In this document: positions 7,498 to 15,756 of the stretch, one piece after another
Layout of the letters: each line of letters opens with the position of its first letter
How positions within the stretch are numbered: the stretch's first letter is position 1
DNA from: Streptomyces sp. NBC_01716
GTDB lineage: Bacteria; Actinomycetota; Actinomycetes; Streptomycetales; Streptomycetaceae
Reading direction: 5' to 3'
Assembly: GCF_036248275.1 (NCBI RefSeq)
Contig: NZ_CP109181.1
Span: 4,898,001-4,962,000, forward strand
Length of the DNA stretch: 64,000 nt
Program-made: the position numbers and the translations under genes
The notes under the pieces: model-generated
The model's database searches: none
What the model was told of the DNA's origin: nothing
Seen by the model: the letters and a program-made list of their open reading frames with translations, nothing else

Positions 7498-8040
7498 ATG
7501 CCGACCATGCGTACCGGCTTCACCACCGTCGCAGTGGCAACACTGCTTGTGGGCGCCACCGCGGCGGTAGCTGCGCAGAGCGACACCAGCACGGGTGGGC
7601 ACGCGTCATCAACGGTCACAGGAATCAAGCACCTGCACACCCAGGTCGACCTGCCTGCCGGCACCTGGACCAGCACTCCCCTGGAGGTCACCCTCCCCAG
7701 AGCCGGTACCTACGAACTCGACGCAGACGTCCGCGGGCGTCTCTCGGGTGTTCCCCCGATCAACACGTTCATCACCGCCCGGCTGTGGAACGTCACGTCC
7801 GGCACAGCCGTGCCGGAGAGCGAGCGACTCATCAACCAGATCATCGACTCCAACACGGGTGACGCCGAGACGGGGAGCAACCAGACCGCACCGATCAGCG
7901 AGCTGATCAAGGTGAAGAAGCCGACGAAGATCCGGCTGCAGGCCCAGCGGACCGACGCCGCGGGGACGGCAACCGTCGGTCAGATCTACTCCGACGTCAA
8001 CGGCTTCACCTCCCTCCGCTTTCAGCGGGTCGGCCACTAG
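7498..8040 (+). CDS. Secreted hypothetical protein
   Basis: A 180-residue protein with an N-terminal signal peptide (basic MPTMRTG, hydrophobic core VAVATLLVGATAA, predicted cut after AVAA). The mature part is rich in Thr and beta-strand patterns (VDLPAGTWTSTPLEVTLP, ARLWNVTSG), like a beta-sandwich. The ATG at 7498 follows a strong GAGGAGG; the upstream open frame lacks one. A possible weak promoter lies near 7384-7412. It ends in a long terminator hairpin shared with the convergent gene. Function unknown; probably extracellular or wall-attached. Confidence 0.8.
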   Translation: MPTMRTGFTTVAVATLLVGATAAVAAQSDTSTGGHASSTVTGIKHLHTQVDLPAGTWTSTPLEVTLPRAGTYELDADVRGRLSGVPPINTFITARLWNVTSGTAVPESERLINQIIDSNTGDAETGSNQTAPISELIKVKKPTKIRLQAQRTDAAGTATVGQIYSDVNGFTSLRFQRVGH

Positions 8041-8064
8041 CGGAGTTGTCCCTTCCGGATAGAT

Positions 8065-8105
8065 GTGTGGCCCTTGCCCCGGACAGTCCGGGGCAAGGGC
8101 CACAC
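8065..8105. terminator. Strong bidirectional terminator hairpin
   Basis: Two 20-base arms (8065-8084 and 8086-8105) are perfect reverse complements around one central base, so the innermost pairs open as the loop. The hairpin lies between two convergent stops (8040 and 8170) and probably serves both genes. Confidence 0.85.
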
Positions 8106-8169
8106 GTCCGTGTGGTGGTGGCGCATCGTCGACGCCGCTCCGCCCGGCGCGCCCGGCTCCGCCACCCCG

Positions 8170-9726
8170 TCAGTGGGAGAGACGCGTCAGTTCGCCGTTG
8201 AGGTTGGTGCGGGCCCGCTGCTCCCAGTGGGCCGCGCCGTACGGTGTGCGGAACAGCCTTTCCAGGTCCAGGAGTTGGCGCAGTACCGCCGCCCGGCCCG
8301 CCCGGAAGGCGTCGTCCGGGACGAAGTCGTACTCTTCCCGGACCGCGCGTGTGTACGCCTCGTACGCCTCTGGATCGCTCGCAAGGATCGCGAGATCCGC
8401 GTCGCACAGCACCTCGCCGTTGGTGTCGCCGGGCGCCGGGTCGTGGGTGACGGTGAGGCGGACGAGGCGGGCGACCTCTTCCGTGAGATCGGCCGGTACG
8501 CCCGCGTCGGTGAGCGCGCGCACCGCGACCGCCGCGCTGCGTTCCTCGTTCTCGGAACGCTCGGGGTGGTAGACGGCGTCGTGGAACCAGGCCGCGAGGC
8601 GTACGGCCTGCGGGTCGGCGGCGTGGTCCGCGAGGGTGTCGATGTGGTCCAGGACCGCGAGGAGGTGATCGGTGGTGTGGTAGCGGCGCTGGTCCTCGGC
8701 CCAGCGGGCGAGGAGGTTGTCGGCGTAGGGGAGCGCGTCGGGGGTGGTCTTCCCGTTCCGCGCCGTTTCGAGGGTACGCAGCCAGCGCATCCGGAGTGCT
8801 TCTTGGACTGACATAGGGGCAGAGCCTAGGCCCGCCCGCTCCGCGGCCAGCTCCGCGTTGAACTGGGCGCCCGCCACCAGCGACAGGTTCGACAGCCACA
8901 CCCAGACCAGAAAGACGACGCTGCCCGCGAGCGAGCCGTAGACCCGGCTGTACGTCCCCGAGTGGGACGCGTACACCGCGAACAGCGCCGACACCAGCAG
9001 CCACAGCAGCACCGCGAGCACCCCGCCGGGCAGCGCGCGCCGCAGATGGCGGGTATCGGGCGGGCCCGTGCGGAAGACGATCAGGACCAGGACCGCCGCG
9101 AGCGCCAGCAGCAGTGGCCACTTCGCCACCGTCCACACCACGGTCGCCGTACTCCCGACGCCCAGCACCGGACCGACCTCGTGGACCACGTCGCCGGTCA
9201 GGACCAGCGTGAACGCGGTCGTGACGAGCAGCGTGAGCAGGACGACCGCCGTGATCACGAGGCGCGGGGCCTTGCGCCACGGAGGGCGGTGGTCGACGGC
9301 GCCGTTCATCCGGTGCAGCGCCCGGCGGAAGACGCCGAGGTAGCTGGAGGAGGACCAGAGCGCGCCGACCGCGCCGAAGATCAGCAGCAGCCAGGCCGCG
9401 GTGCGCTGGTGCGCCATCTCGCGCAGTGCCTGGCGGATCAGGTGCCGGGACTGGGCCGGGACGAGCGAGGTGATCTCGTCGGAGAGTTCGTTGGTCGCCT
9501 GGGAGCCGGCGAGGCCGATGGCGGCGACGGTCACCAGGAGGGCCGGGATGATCGCGAGGACGGTGTAGTAGGTGAGGGCGGCGGCCCAGTCGGTGGCGTC
9601 CTCACGCCACAGGGCCAGGGGGATGCGGCGGAGCGCGCTCGCGTAGTGGCGGCCGTCGCGTCGGGGGCGGGGGGTGCGCCGTGGATGCGGGGGCCACCAG
9701 TGGTGTGCCTGATGGGACTTGGGCAC
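8170..9726 (-). CDS. YihY/BrkB membrane protein fused to HD-domain hydrolase
   Basis: One uninterrupted 518-residue frame joins two proteins. Residues 1 to about 300 are a YihY/BrkB-type membrane protein with six hydrophobic segments and family motifs (AALTYYTVLAIIPALL, GALWSSSSYLGVF, AGAQFNAELAAE). From Met306 (MSVQEALRMRW) it continues as a predicted metal-dependent HD phosphohydrolase (RRYHTTDHLL, LAAWFHDAVYHP, CDADLAILA). The junction (GLGSAP-M) has no stop and no ribosome site before Met306. This suggests a real fusion rather than two genes, although a separate HD gene may be the ancestral state. GTG 9726 follows GGGGAG. Confidence 0.85.
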   Translation of the reverse strand: MPKSHQAHHWWPPHPRRTPRPRRDGRHYASALRRIPLALWREDATDWAAALTYYTVLAIIPALLVTVAAIGLAGSQATNELSDEITSLVPAQSRHLIRQALREMAHQRTAAWLLLIFGAVGALWSSSSYLGVFRRALHRMNGAVDHRPPWRKAPRLVITAVVLLTLLVTTAFTLVLTGDVVHEVGPVLGVGSTATVVWTVAKWPLLLALAAVLVLIVFRTGPPDTRHLRRALPGGVLAVLLWLLVSALFAVYASHSGTYSRVYGSLAGSVVFLVWVWLSNLSLVAGAQFNAELAAERAGLGSAPMSVQEALRMRWLRTLETARNGKTTPDALPYADNLLARWAEDQRRYHTTDHLLAVLDHIDTLADHAADPQAVRLAAWFHDAVYHPERSENEERSAAVAVRALTDAGVPADLTEEVARLVRLTVTHDPAPGDTNGEVLCDADLAILASDPEAYEAYTRAVREEYDFVPDDAFRAGRAAVLRQLLDLERLFRTPYGAAHWEQRARTNLNGELTRLSH

Positions 9727-9846
9727 TCTGGTCTCCCCGTTGGGCGGTCGGCGGTCGGGCGGGCCGTGGTCGGCGGTCGGGCCGGGCGGCGGTCCTGTCG
9801 TGCTGCCCGGCCTTCAGGGTGCCCTGCGACGGGGGGAGAAGTGTTG

Positions 9847-9889
9847 GAGGCCGGTGCCACGACGGGTATCGCGTCGTGGCACCGGCCTC
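9847..9889. terminator. Hairpin downstream of the ThuA gene
   Basis: An 18-bp perfect stem (arms 9847-9864 and 9872-9889) with a 7-base loop lies 38 bases beyond the ThuA gene stop, in the minus-strand direction. It probably separates that transcript from the YihY-HD gene. Confidence 0.8.
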
Positions 9890-9926
9890 GGCGGCGGGGG
9901 CGGGGAGCGGGCGGCTCAGCCGGTGG

Positions 9927-10787
9927 CTACTGCGCGGCCAGCCACTTCAGGCCGTTGACCACGAAGCGGTTCTGCGTCGCGCTGTCGAACGTCGACGACA
10001 GGCCCGTGTTGGTGTTGTAGTCCATCGCGTTGTGGCCGAAGTTCGCGTACAGCATCTTGTAGTCGCTGTTGGTCCACAGGATCGGGTAGTCGCCGCTGTA
10101 CCAGGACTGGTTGGGGTCCGTACCGAGCGGGAAGCTCGACTGGTCGACCGAGGCCAGGACCTTGATGTTCGGGTTCGACCGGAGGTTGTTCGACCAGCTG
10201 TACCACTCGCTGACCGACGAGGTGAAGGTCGCCGGGATCCCCGCGAGCGCCGGGTGCGAGGCGTTCTCGGTCTTCAGCTTGGCGGTGGTCGGGCCCCAGG
10301 TGTTGGACCTGAAGTTGCCGCTGCCGAGGAACTCGTTGTGGTACCAGGGCCACGACTGGGCGCTCGTGGTGAAGGCGGAGACGTGGAAGCCCATCCAGCC
10401 ACCGCCGTTACGCATGTACTGCTCGAAGCCCGACCGCTGGGCCGCGCTCTGCGGCAGATCGTCGAGGAAGAGGACGACGTCCACGCCCTGGAGGCCGGTG
10501 CCGGTCAGCCGGTTCCAGTTGTTGGTCGACTCGTACGAGAAGTTGTTCGCCGCGGCGGTCTGCGGGAACCACTTGTTCGCCTCTTGAACGAAGTTGATGT
10601 GCGCGGCGTCCCAGGTGCCGCTGTAGAAGCCGAGGACCTTGAAGTCCGCGGCCTTCTGCGTCGTGGGGGCCGCCGGGGCCGCCGACGCGGTGCGGCCGGT
10701 GCCGGGGAGCGCGGCCAGGCCGAGGAGGACGGCGAGCAGGAGGAACAGGCGGAGCGGGTGTCGTACGAGACGTGTCCTGGTGAGCAC
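9927..10787 (-). CDS. Secreted ThuA-domain protein
   Basis: A 286-residue protein with a clear signal peptide (basic LTRTRLVRHP, hydrophobic LFLLLAVLLGLAAL, cut near ASA-AP). The mature domain is ThuA-like, a glutamine-amidotransferase-like fold (KVLGFYSGTWDAAH, GVDVVLFLDDLPQSA, RNGGGWMGFH, and a C-terminal KMLYANFGHNAMDY). Members are linked to sugar metabolism, but the reaction is not settled. GTG start with AAGGGA upstream. Its promoter carries two sugar-regulator-like palindromes, so carbon-source control is likely. A terminator follows at 9847-9889. Confidence 0.88.
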   Translation of the reverse strand: MLTRTRLVRHPLRLFLLLAVLLGLAALPGTGRTASAAPAAPTTQKAADFKVLGFYSGTWDAAHINFVQEANKWFPQTAAANNFSYESTNNWNRLTGTGLQGVDVVLFLDDLPQSAAQRSGFEQYMRNGGGWMGFHVSAFTTSAQSWPWYHNEFLGSGNFRSNTWGPTTAKLKTENASHPALAGIPATFTSSVSEWYSWSNNLRSNPNIKVLASVDQSSFPLGTDPNQSWYSGDYPILWTNSDYKMLYANFGHNAMDYNTNTGLSSTFDSATQNRFVVNGLKWLAAQ

Positions 10788-10860
10788 GTGACGATCCCTT
10801 CCTGGGTGGGGGGTGGTGGGGTTGGCACGGGATTGCCGATTGCCATGTCTATGACAGAAA

Positions 10861-10923
10861 GCGCTTCACTTCTTTGATCTAAGAAGTGAAGCGCCACCCT
10901 GTCAAGACTCTGGTCTGGACCAG
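10861..10923 (-). promoter_or_regulatory. ThuA-gene promoter with two operators (one dre-like)
   Basis: On the minus strand: -35 TTGACA (10905-10900), 17-bp spacer, -10 TTAGAT (10882-10877). A perfect 14-bp inverted repeat (GCGCTTCACTTCTT / AAGAAGTGAAGCGC, 10861-10894) covers the spacer and -10. Just upstream of the -35 is TGGTCTGGACCA (10911-10922), one base off the DasR dre core TGGTCTAGACCA. The outer edge GAAAGCGCTT also resembles LacI-family operators. Repressor identities are inferred from resemblance only. Confidence 0.7.
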
Positions 10924-10957
10924 ACGGGGCAAGCCGTGCCCCGGCCATTCGTGCCGC

Positions 10958-13258
10958 TCAGACGGTCGCCTTGAAGCCCCGCAGCCGCAGCGAGTTGCCG
11001 ACGACGAAGACCGACGAGAACGCCATGGCCGCGCCCGCGATCATCGGATTCAGCAGCCCGGCCGCCGCGAGCGGAAGCGCGGCGACGTTGTAGCCGAAGG
11101 CCCAGAAGAGGTTGCCGTGAATGGTGCCGAGGGTCCGGCGGGCGAGCCGGATGGCGTCGGCGGCGGCACGCAGATCGCCGGTGACGAGGGTGAGGTCGCC
11201 GGCTTCGATGGCGGCGTCCGTGCCGGTGCCCATGGCGAGGCCGAGGTCCGCCTGGGCGAGTGCGGCGGCGTCGTTGACGCCGTCACCCACCATCGCGACC
11301 GATCTGCCCTCCGCCTGGAGGCGCTTGACGACGTCGACCTTGTCCTCGGGCATGACCTCCGCGATGACCTGGTCGGCGTCGATCCCGACCTCCTTGGCGA
11401 CCGCTTCGGCGACGGTGGTGTTGTCGCCGGTGAGCAGGACGGGGGTCAGCCCGAGCGCCCGCAGACGGCGGATCGCCTCGGCGCTGGTGTCCTTGACGGC
11501 GTCGGCGACTTCGAGGATGCCGCGCGCCTGCCCGTCCCAGGCGACCGCGACGACCGTACGGCCCGCGGCCTCCGCGGCCCGCTTCCTGGCCGCCAGGTCA
11601 TCGGAGAGGTGGATCTCCCACTCGGCGAGAAGTTTTTCTCGGCCCACGAGGACGGCATGGCCCTCCACGATGCCCTGGACTCCCAGGCCGGGGACGTTGG
11701 CGAAGTCCTCCGGGGTGGGGAGGGGGCCGGTGCGGTCGGCGGCCCCGGTGGCGACGGCGCGGGCGATGGGGTGCTCGGAGGCGTGCTCCAGGGCGCCGGC
11801 CAGGCGCAGGAGTTCGGTCTCGTCCGTGCCTGGGGCGGGGTGGCCGGCGAGGAGGGTCATCCTGCCGGTGGTGACGGTGCCGGTCTTGTCGAGGACGATC
11901 GTGTCGACCTTACGGGTGGACTCCAGCACCTCCGGGCCCTTGATGAGGATGCCGAGTTGGGCGCCCCGCCCCGTACCCACCATGAGGGCGGTCGGGGTCG
12001 CGAGCCCGAGGGCGCAGGGGCAGGCGATGATCAGTACGGCGACGGCGGCCGTGAACGCGGCCGTCAGCCCCGCCCCGTTGCCCAGCCAGAAGCCGAGCGT
12101 GCCGAGCGCGAGCGCGATGACGACCGGGACGAAGACGGCGGAGATACGGTCCGCGAGGCGCTGGGCCGCGGCCTTGCCGTTCTGCGCGTCCTCGACCATC
12201 CGTGCCATGCGGGCGAGTTGGGTGTCCGCGCCTACGCGGGTGGCCGTCACGACGAGGCGGCCCCCGGCGTTGAGGGTGGCGCCGGTGACGGTGTCGCCGG
12301 GACCGACCTCGACGGGGACGGATTCGCCGGTGAGCATGGAGGCGTCGACAGCGGAGGTGCCCTCGGTGACGGTGCCGTCGGTGGCGATCTTCTCCCCGGG
12401 CCGTACGACGAACCGGTCGCCGACCGCCAGCTCACCGGTGGGCACGGTCACTTCACGGCCGTCGCGCAGGACGGTGACCTCCTTCGCGCCCAGCTCCATC
12501 AGGGCCTTGAGCGCGGCGCCCGCCTTGCGCTTGGCGCGGGCCTCGAAGTAACGGCCGGCCAGGATGAAGGCGGTGACGCCCGCCGCCGCTTCGAGGTAGA
12601 TGTTCCCCGCGCCGTCACCGCGCTCGATCGTCAGCTCGAAGGGGTGGGTCATTCCGGGCGTGCCCGCCGTACCGAAGAACAGCGCCCACAGCGACCAGAG
12701 GAACGCGGCGGACGTACCGACCGAGATCAGCGTGTCCATCGTCGCCGCGCCGTGTTTCGCGTTGGTCCACGCGGCGCGGTGGAACGGCCAGGCGGCGTAG
12801 GTGACGACCGGGGCGGCCAGGGTCAGCGACAGCCACTGCCAGAACTCGAACTGGAAGGCCGGGACCATCGCCATCGCGACGACGGGCACGGAGAGGACGA
12901 CGGCCGTGATCAACCGCTGGCGGAGCGGGCGCAGTTGGTCGTCCTCGCGGGCGGGGGTGTCGGGCGCGTCCTGCGGGGGTTGGGGCGGGGGTGGCTCGGT
13001 GGCGGTGTAGCCGGTGGCCTCGACGGTGGCGATCAGGTCGTGTACGGAGAGATCGCCCTGCGCGTAGCTGACCTTGGCCTTCTCCGTCGCGTAGTTGACG
13101 GTCGCCTCGACGCCGTCCATGCGGTTCAGCTTCTTCTCGATACGGGCCGCGCACGAGGCGCAGGTCATGCCACCGATGGCGAGCTCGACGTCGGCCTTGG
13201 CGGGGGCCGGGGCGGTGGGGGCGCCGGTGGGTGTGTCGGTTGCCGGTGTGGTGCTCAT
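10958..13258 (-). CDS. copA: Copper-translocating P1B-type ATPase
   Basis: A 766-residue Cu(I) exporter in the plasma membrane. An N-terminal heavy-metal domain carries GMTCASC (residues 30-36). The transmembrane CPC motif (413-415) in IACPCALGLATP defines copper specificity. The phosphorylation site DKTGTVT has Asp457; the HP motif (SEHPIARA) and MVGDGVNDAA hinge motif are present. I chose ATG 13258 because AGAGGAGA precedes it; the frame stays open far upstream but only as antisense to the neighbour. The promoter carries CsoR-like copper boxes shared with the divergent copper protein gene. Confidence 0.95.
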   Translation of the reverse strand: MSTTPATDTPTGAPTAPAPAKADVELAIGGMTCASCAARIEKKLNRMDGVEATVNYATEKAKVSYAQGDLSVHDLIATVEATGYTATEPPPPQPPQDAPDTPAREDDQLRPLRQRLITAVVLSVPVVAMAMVPAFQFEFWQWLSLTLAAPVVTYAAWPFHRAAWTNAKHGAATMDTLISVGTSAAFLWSLWALFFGTAGTPGMTHPFELTIERGDGAGNIYLEAAAGVTAFILAGRYFEARAKRKAGAALKALMELGAKEVTVLRDGREVTVPTGELAVGDRFVVRPGEKIATDGTVTEGTSAVDASMLTGESVPVEVGPGDTVTGATLNAGGRLVVTATRVGADTQLARMARMVEDAQNGKAAAQRLADRISAVFVPVVIALALGTLGFWLGNGAGLTAAFTAAVAVLIIACPCALGLATPTALMVGTGRGAQLGILIKGPEVLESTRKVDTIVLDKTGTVTTGRMTLLAGHPAPGTDETELLRLAGALEHASEHPIARAVATGAADRTGPLPTPEDFANVPGLGVQGIVEGHAVLVGREKLLAEWEIHLSDDLAARKRAAEAAGRTVVAVAWDGQARGILEVADAVKDTSAEAIRRLRALGLTPVLLTGDNTTVAEAVAKEVGIDADQVIAEVMPEDKVDVVKRLQAEGRSVAMVGDGVNDAAALAQADLGLAMGTGTDAAIEAGDLTLVTGDLRAAADAIRLARRTLGTIHGNLFWAFGYNVAALPLAAAGLLNPMIAGAAMAFSSVFVVGNSLRLRGFKATV

Positions 13259-13286
13259 GACTCGCCGTCTCCTCTGCGTCCAGGTG

Positions 13287-13348
13287 GATACCCCTGGGGG
13301 GTATGTGGTTCCTGGTCCAGGTATACCCCTCGCCCCTATCTGAAGCAA
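13287..13348 (-). promoter_or_regulatory. copA promoter with CsoR-like copper box
   Basis: On the minus strand: -35 TTGCTT (13348-13343), 17-bp spacer, -10 TATACC (13325-13320). Just downstream is a near-palindrome ATACCCC-tg-GGGGGTAT (13288-13304), matching the G-tract operators of CsoR repressors. A degenerate third copy (ATACCCCTcgCCCCTAT) lies at 13323-13339 in the spacer. Copper release of CsoR should switch copA on. Confidence 0.75.
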
Positions 13349-13362
13349 GGGTAGTTCCTCGC

Positions 13363-13390
13363 TTGACTTTATACCCCCTGGGGGTATCTT
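13363..13390 (+). promoter_or_regulatory. Leaderless copper-responsive promoter
   Basis: -35 TTGACT (13363-13368), 16-bp spacer, -10 TATCTT (13385-13390), then six bases to the ATG at 13397, so the mRNA is probably leaderless. The palindrome ATACCCCCTGGGGGTAT (13371-13387) fills the spacer and overlaps the -10, an ideal position for CsoR-type repression. Confidence 0.78.
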
Positions 13391-13396
13391 CGAACC

Positions 13397-14377
13397 ATGG
13401 ACATCAACGCGAACACCGGAGTCAGGATCACCGCGTACGCCGCCGCGCTCGCCGCGACGTTCGGCATCGCGTACGGGGTCGGGACGGGGACGGATCCCGT
13501 CGTGGCGGAGAAACCGCCGCCCGCGAAGCATGAGCGGGAGCATGCGGCGGGGACGGGCTCGGACACGGGAAAGGAGGCGGGAAGGGAGGCGGACGGCTCG
13601 GCGGGTGAGGGTGCGGCGAAGCCGGCCGCGGGCGGGCTCCAGATCTCGGACGGCGGTTACCGCCTCGCCCTCGAAAAGACCGCGATCGCGGCGGGGGCCC
13701 GTACGCAACTGAAGTTCTCGATCAAGGACGGGCACGACCGCAATCTCATCTCGTACAAGCGGGAGCACGAGAAGGAGCTGCACTTCATCGTCGCGTCGCG
13801 CGATCTGACGGTCTTCCGTCATCTGCACCCGGTGCGGGCGGGTGACGGTGTCTGGTCGATCCCCGTCGAACTGCCCAAGGCGGGCGACTACCGCGTGTTC
13901 GCAGACTTCACGCCGGGTGGGGCGGGCGGGGTCGAGGAGAAGGGTGAGGCGCACGGCGACGGCGGGCACGCGGCTGCCGCGACGAACCTCACACTGGGCG
14001 CGGACCTCGCGGTATCGGGGCCGTACGAACCGTCTGCTCTCCCGCCGGTCCGCGCCACCGCCGAGGTCGACGGTTACCAGGTCGCGCTCGACGGCGAGCT
14101 GACCCCCGGCAAGGCGAGTGACATCAAACTGACGGTCAGCAAGGACGGCAGGCCCGTCACCAACCTCCAGCCCTACCTGGGCGCGTACGGCCATCTCGTC
14201 GCCCTGCGTGCCGGAGACCTCGCGTATCTGCACGTCCATCCGGACGGGCGGTCGGGCGCGAGGGTGTCCTTCGGGGCGACGGCGCCGAGCGACGGCGCGT
14301 ACCGGCTGTTCTTCGACTTCCGGCACGAGGGGGAGGTGCGGACGGCGGCGTTCACGGTGCGGACCGGGGGTCACTGA
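13397..14377 (+). CDS. Exported His-rich copper-associated protein
   Basis: A 326-residue protein with an N-terminal hydrophobic anchor or signal (YAAALAATFGIAYGVG) and a charged, low-complexity linker (residues about 38-75). Two beta-rich modules follow, with paired His motifs (RHLHPV, YLHVHPDG, DFRHEGE) and Gly/His-rich HGDGGHA. These look suited to binding copper outside the membrane. It is divergent from copA with a matching copper box at its promoter, and cutC follows. Family name uncertain; similar proteins accompany copA in Streptomyces. Probably a surface copper buffer or delivery protein. Confidence 0.75.
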   Translation: MDINANTGVRITAYAAALAATFGIAYGVGTGTDPVVAEKPPPAKHEREHAAGTGSDTGKEAGREADGSAGEGAAKPAAGGLQISDGGYRLALEKTAIAAGARTQLKFSIKDGHDRNLISYKREHEKELHFIVASRDLTVFRHLHPVRAGDGVWSIPVELPKAGDYRVFADFTPGGAGGVEEKGEAHGDGGHAAAATNLTLGADLAVSGPYEPSALPPVRATAEVDGYQVALDGELTPGKASDIKLTVSKDGRPVTNLQPYLGAYGHLVALRAGDLAYLHVHPDGRSGARVSFGATAPSDGAYRLFFDFRHEGEVRTAAFTVRTGGH

Positions 14378-14491
14378 TGTGAAGTGCGGGGTGTTTGGTG
14401 ATGCGGACGCGGTGTGCGGCATCGTAGGCTGCCTATTGGACTAGACCTGTAGCACCCCCCACGACCGGCCTCCCGAACGGAATGGTTTCCC

Positions 14492-15196
14492 ATGAGCAAG
14501 CGCGCAGTCCTGGAGGTGATCGCTCTCGACGCCGAGGACGCAGTCGCGGCCCAGGCCGGCGGGGCGGACCGCCTTGAGCTGGTCACCGACATGGCGGCGG
14601 ACGGCCTCACCCCGGCGGTCGAGACCTTCGCCAAGATCCGTGCCTCCGTCGACATCTCGCTGCGCGTGATGCTCAGACTCCAGGACGGGTTCTCGGCGGG
14701 CTCACCCGAAGAGGTGGAGGCGCTGGTGGACGCGGTGGGCGCGCTGCGGATGGAGGGCGCCGACGAGTTCGTACTCGGCTTCCTCGACGTCGCGGGCAAC
14801 CCGGACCTCGTCACCGTGGAACGGCTGGTCGCGGAACTGGACCCGTGCCGCTGGACGTTCCACCGGGCGATCGACCGCGCGTCGGACCGCGACGCGCTGC
14901 GCAAGCAGCTGGCGGACCTGCCGGGCCTGGACACGTATCTGACGGCGGGTTCGGCGGGCGGGGTCGACGCGGGCGTCGCGGTGCTGCTGGCGGAGGCGGC
15001 GTCGGGGGTCGACGGCGAACCGGGCTACGGCCCCGAACTCCTGGTCGGCGGCGGCCTGCGACTGGACCACCTGCCCCAACTCCGCGCGGGCGGCCTGAAC
15101 GCTTTCCACATCGGCAGCGCGGCCCGCCCGAACGGCTGGTCGTCACCGGTATCGGAACGAACGGTCCGCGAGTGGCGCGAGGCGATTGACGGGTAG
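14492..15196 (+). CDS. cutC: CutC family protein
   Basis: A 234-residue TIM-barrel protein of the CutC family, historically linked to copper tolerance although its enzymatic role is not established. Family landmarks are EVIALDAEDAVAAQAGGADRLEL, the FVLGFLD strand, WTFHRAID, LTAGSAGG, and GGGLRLDHLPQL near the C terminus. It starts at an ATG 114 bp after the copper-associated gene. Placement beside copA supports a copper link here. A stable UUCG-type hairpin downstream (15280-15302) is a likely terminator. Confidence 0.9.
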   Translation: MSKRAVLEVIALDAEDAVAAQAGGADRLELVTDMAADGLTPAVETFAKIRASVDISLRVMLRLQDGFSAGSPEEVEALVDAVGALRMEGADEFVLGFLDVAGNPDLVTVERLVAELDPCRWTFHRAIDRASDRDALRKQLADLPGLDTYLTAGSAGGVDAGVAVLLAEAASGVDGEPGYGPELLVGGGLRLDHLPQLRAGGLNAFHIGSAARPNGWSSPVSERTVREWREAIDG

Positions 15197-15756
15197 GTGG
15201 GGGCGGGGGCCTGTAGGTGCGGGGTGCGGGTGTCCGTACGTGCGGTGCGCGGGCGTTGGGTGCCGGTCGTGACCGGTTACCCCGCCAGCTTCGCTGGCGG
15301 GGAGCACCGGGCGGCGGCCGGGGGCGGCAGGGGGCGGCCGGGCGTGGGCATCTTGCGGTGTCTGACGTGCGTTCGGCGCGGTCCTGTCGTGGTCGATCAC
15401 CTTGCGGGTGCGTCGGCGGGCGGCGTCGGACGGGCCGGTGCGCCGATCGTCCGGGCGAGGCCATCTCGCAGTGCCTGGCTTGCGATCGATACGGGCTGAC
15501 CGTGGTCGGGTACTCCGCCGGCTTCGCCGGCGCGCGGAGGCGGGTACTCGCGGCCTCGGCCGGGCGGGGGCGCGGCCCGTTCCGGCCCGTCGCGAGACCC
15601 GGTGCGCCGGTGACGGCGGGGCCTGGCCGGGCGAGGTCCTCTCGCGGAGCCTGACGTGCGGTCGGCGCGGGCCCGTCGTGGTCGGTCACTCCGCCGGTTC
15701 GCCGACGGCCGGCCGCGTCGCCTATGCGGGGCCCGTTACTCCGTCGGCTTCGTCCG
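15197..15756. repeat. Degenerate intergenic repeats with UUCG hairpins
   Basis: This 540-bp gap, running into the LspA 3' end, has no convincing gene. It holds about four imperfect copies of a module: GACGTGCGGTCGGCGCGG, then CGTCGTGGTCGG, then a hairpin of the form CTCCGCCGGCTTCGCCGG. Hairpins lie at 15280-15302, 15517-15531, about 15690-15710 and 15736-15756. GGGCGAGGYCMTCTCGC also recurs, near 15460 and 15630. The last copy encodes the LspA C terminus. Confidence 0.65.
15280..15302. terminator. cUUCGg-loop hairpin after cutC
   Basis: A 10-bp perfect stem (CCCCGCCAGC / GCTGGCGGGG) closed by a UUCG-type loop, about 85 bases after the cutC stop. Such tetraloops are unusually stable, so this is a plausible terminator as well as part of the repeat family. 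Confidence 0.6.

Noticed and set aside
8811..8830. A start codon for a separate HD-domain gene at ATG 8811
   Set aside because: No ribosome site precedes it and the YihY frame runs in without a stop, so I kept one fused gene, noting the alternative.
10886..13354. A long open frame antisense to copA
   Set aside because: Composition is Gly/Arg/Glu-rich and periodic, as expected of third-position GC in copA. The copA frame has all P-type ATPase motifs.
13259..14422. N-terminal extension of copA into the upstream region
   Set aside because: The extra residues are antisense to the His-rich gene. ATG 13258 has AGAGGAGA and gives a normal CopA N terminus.
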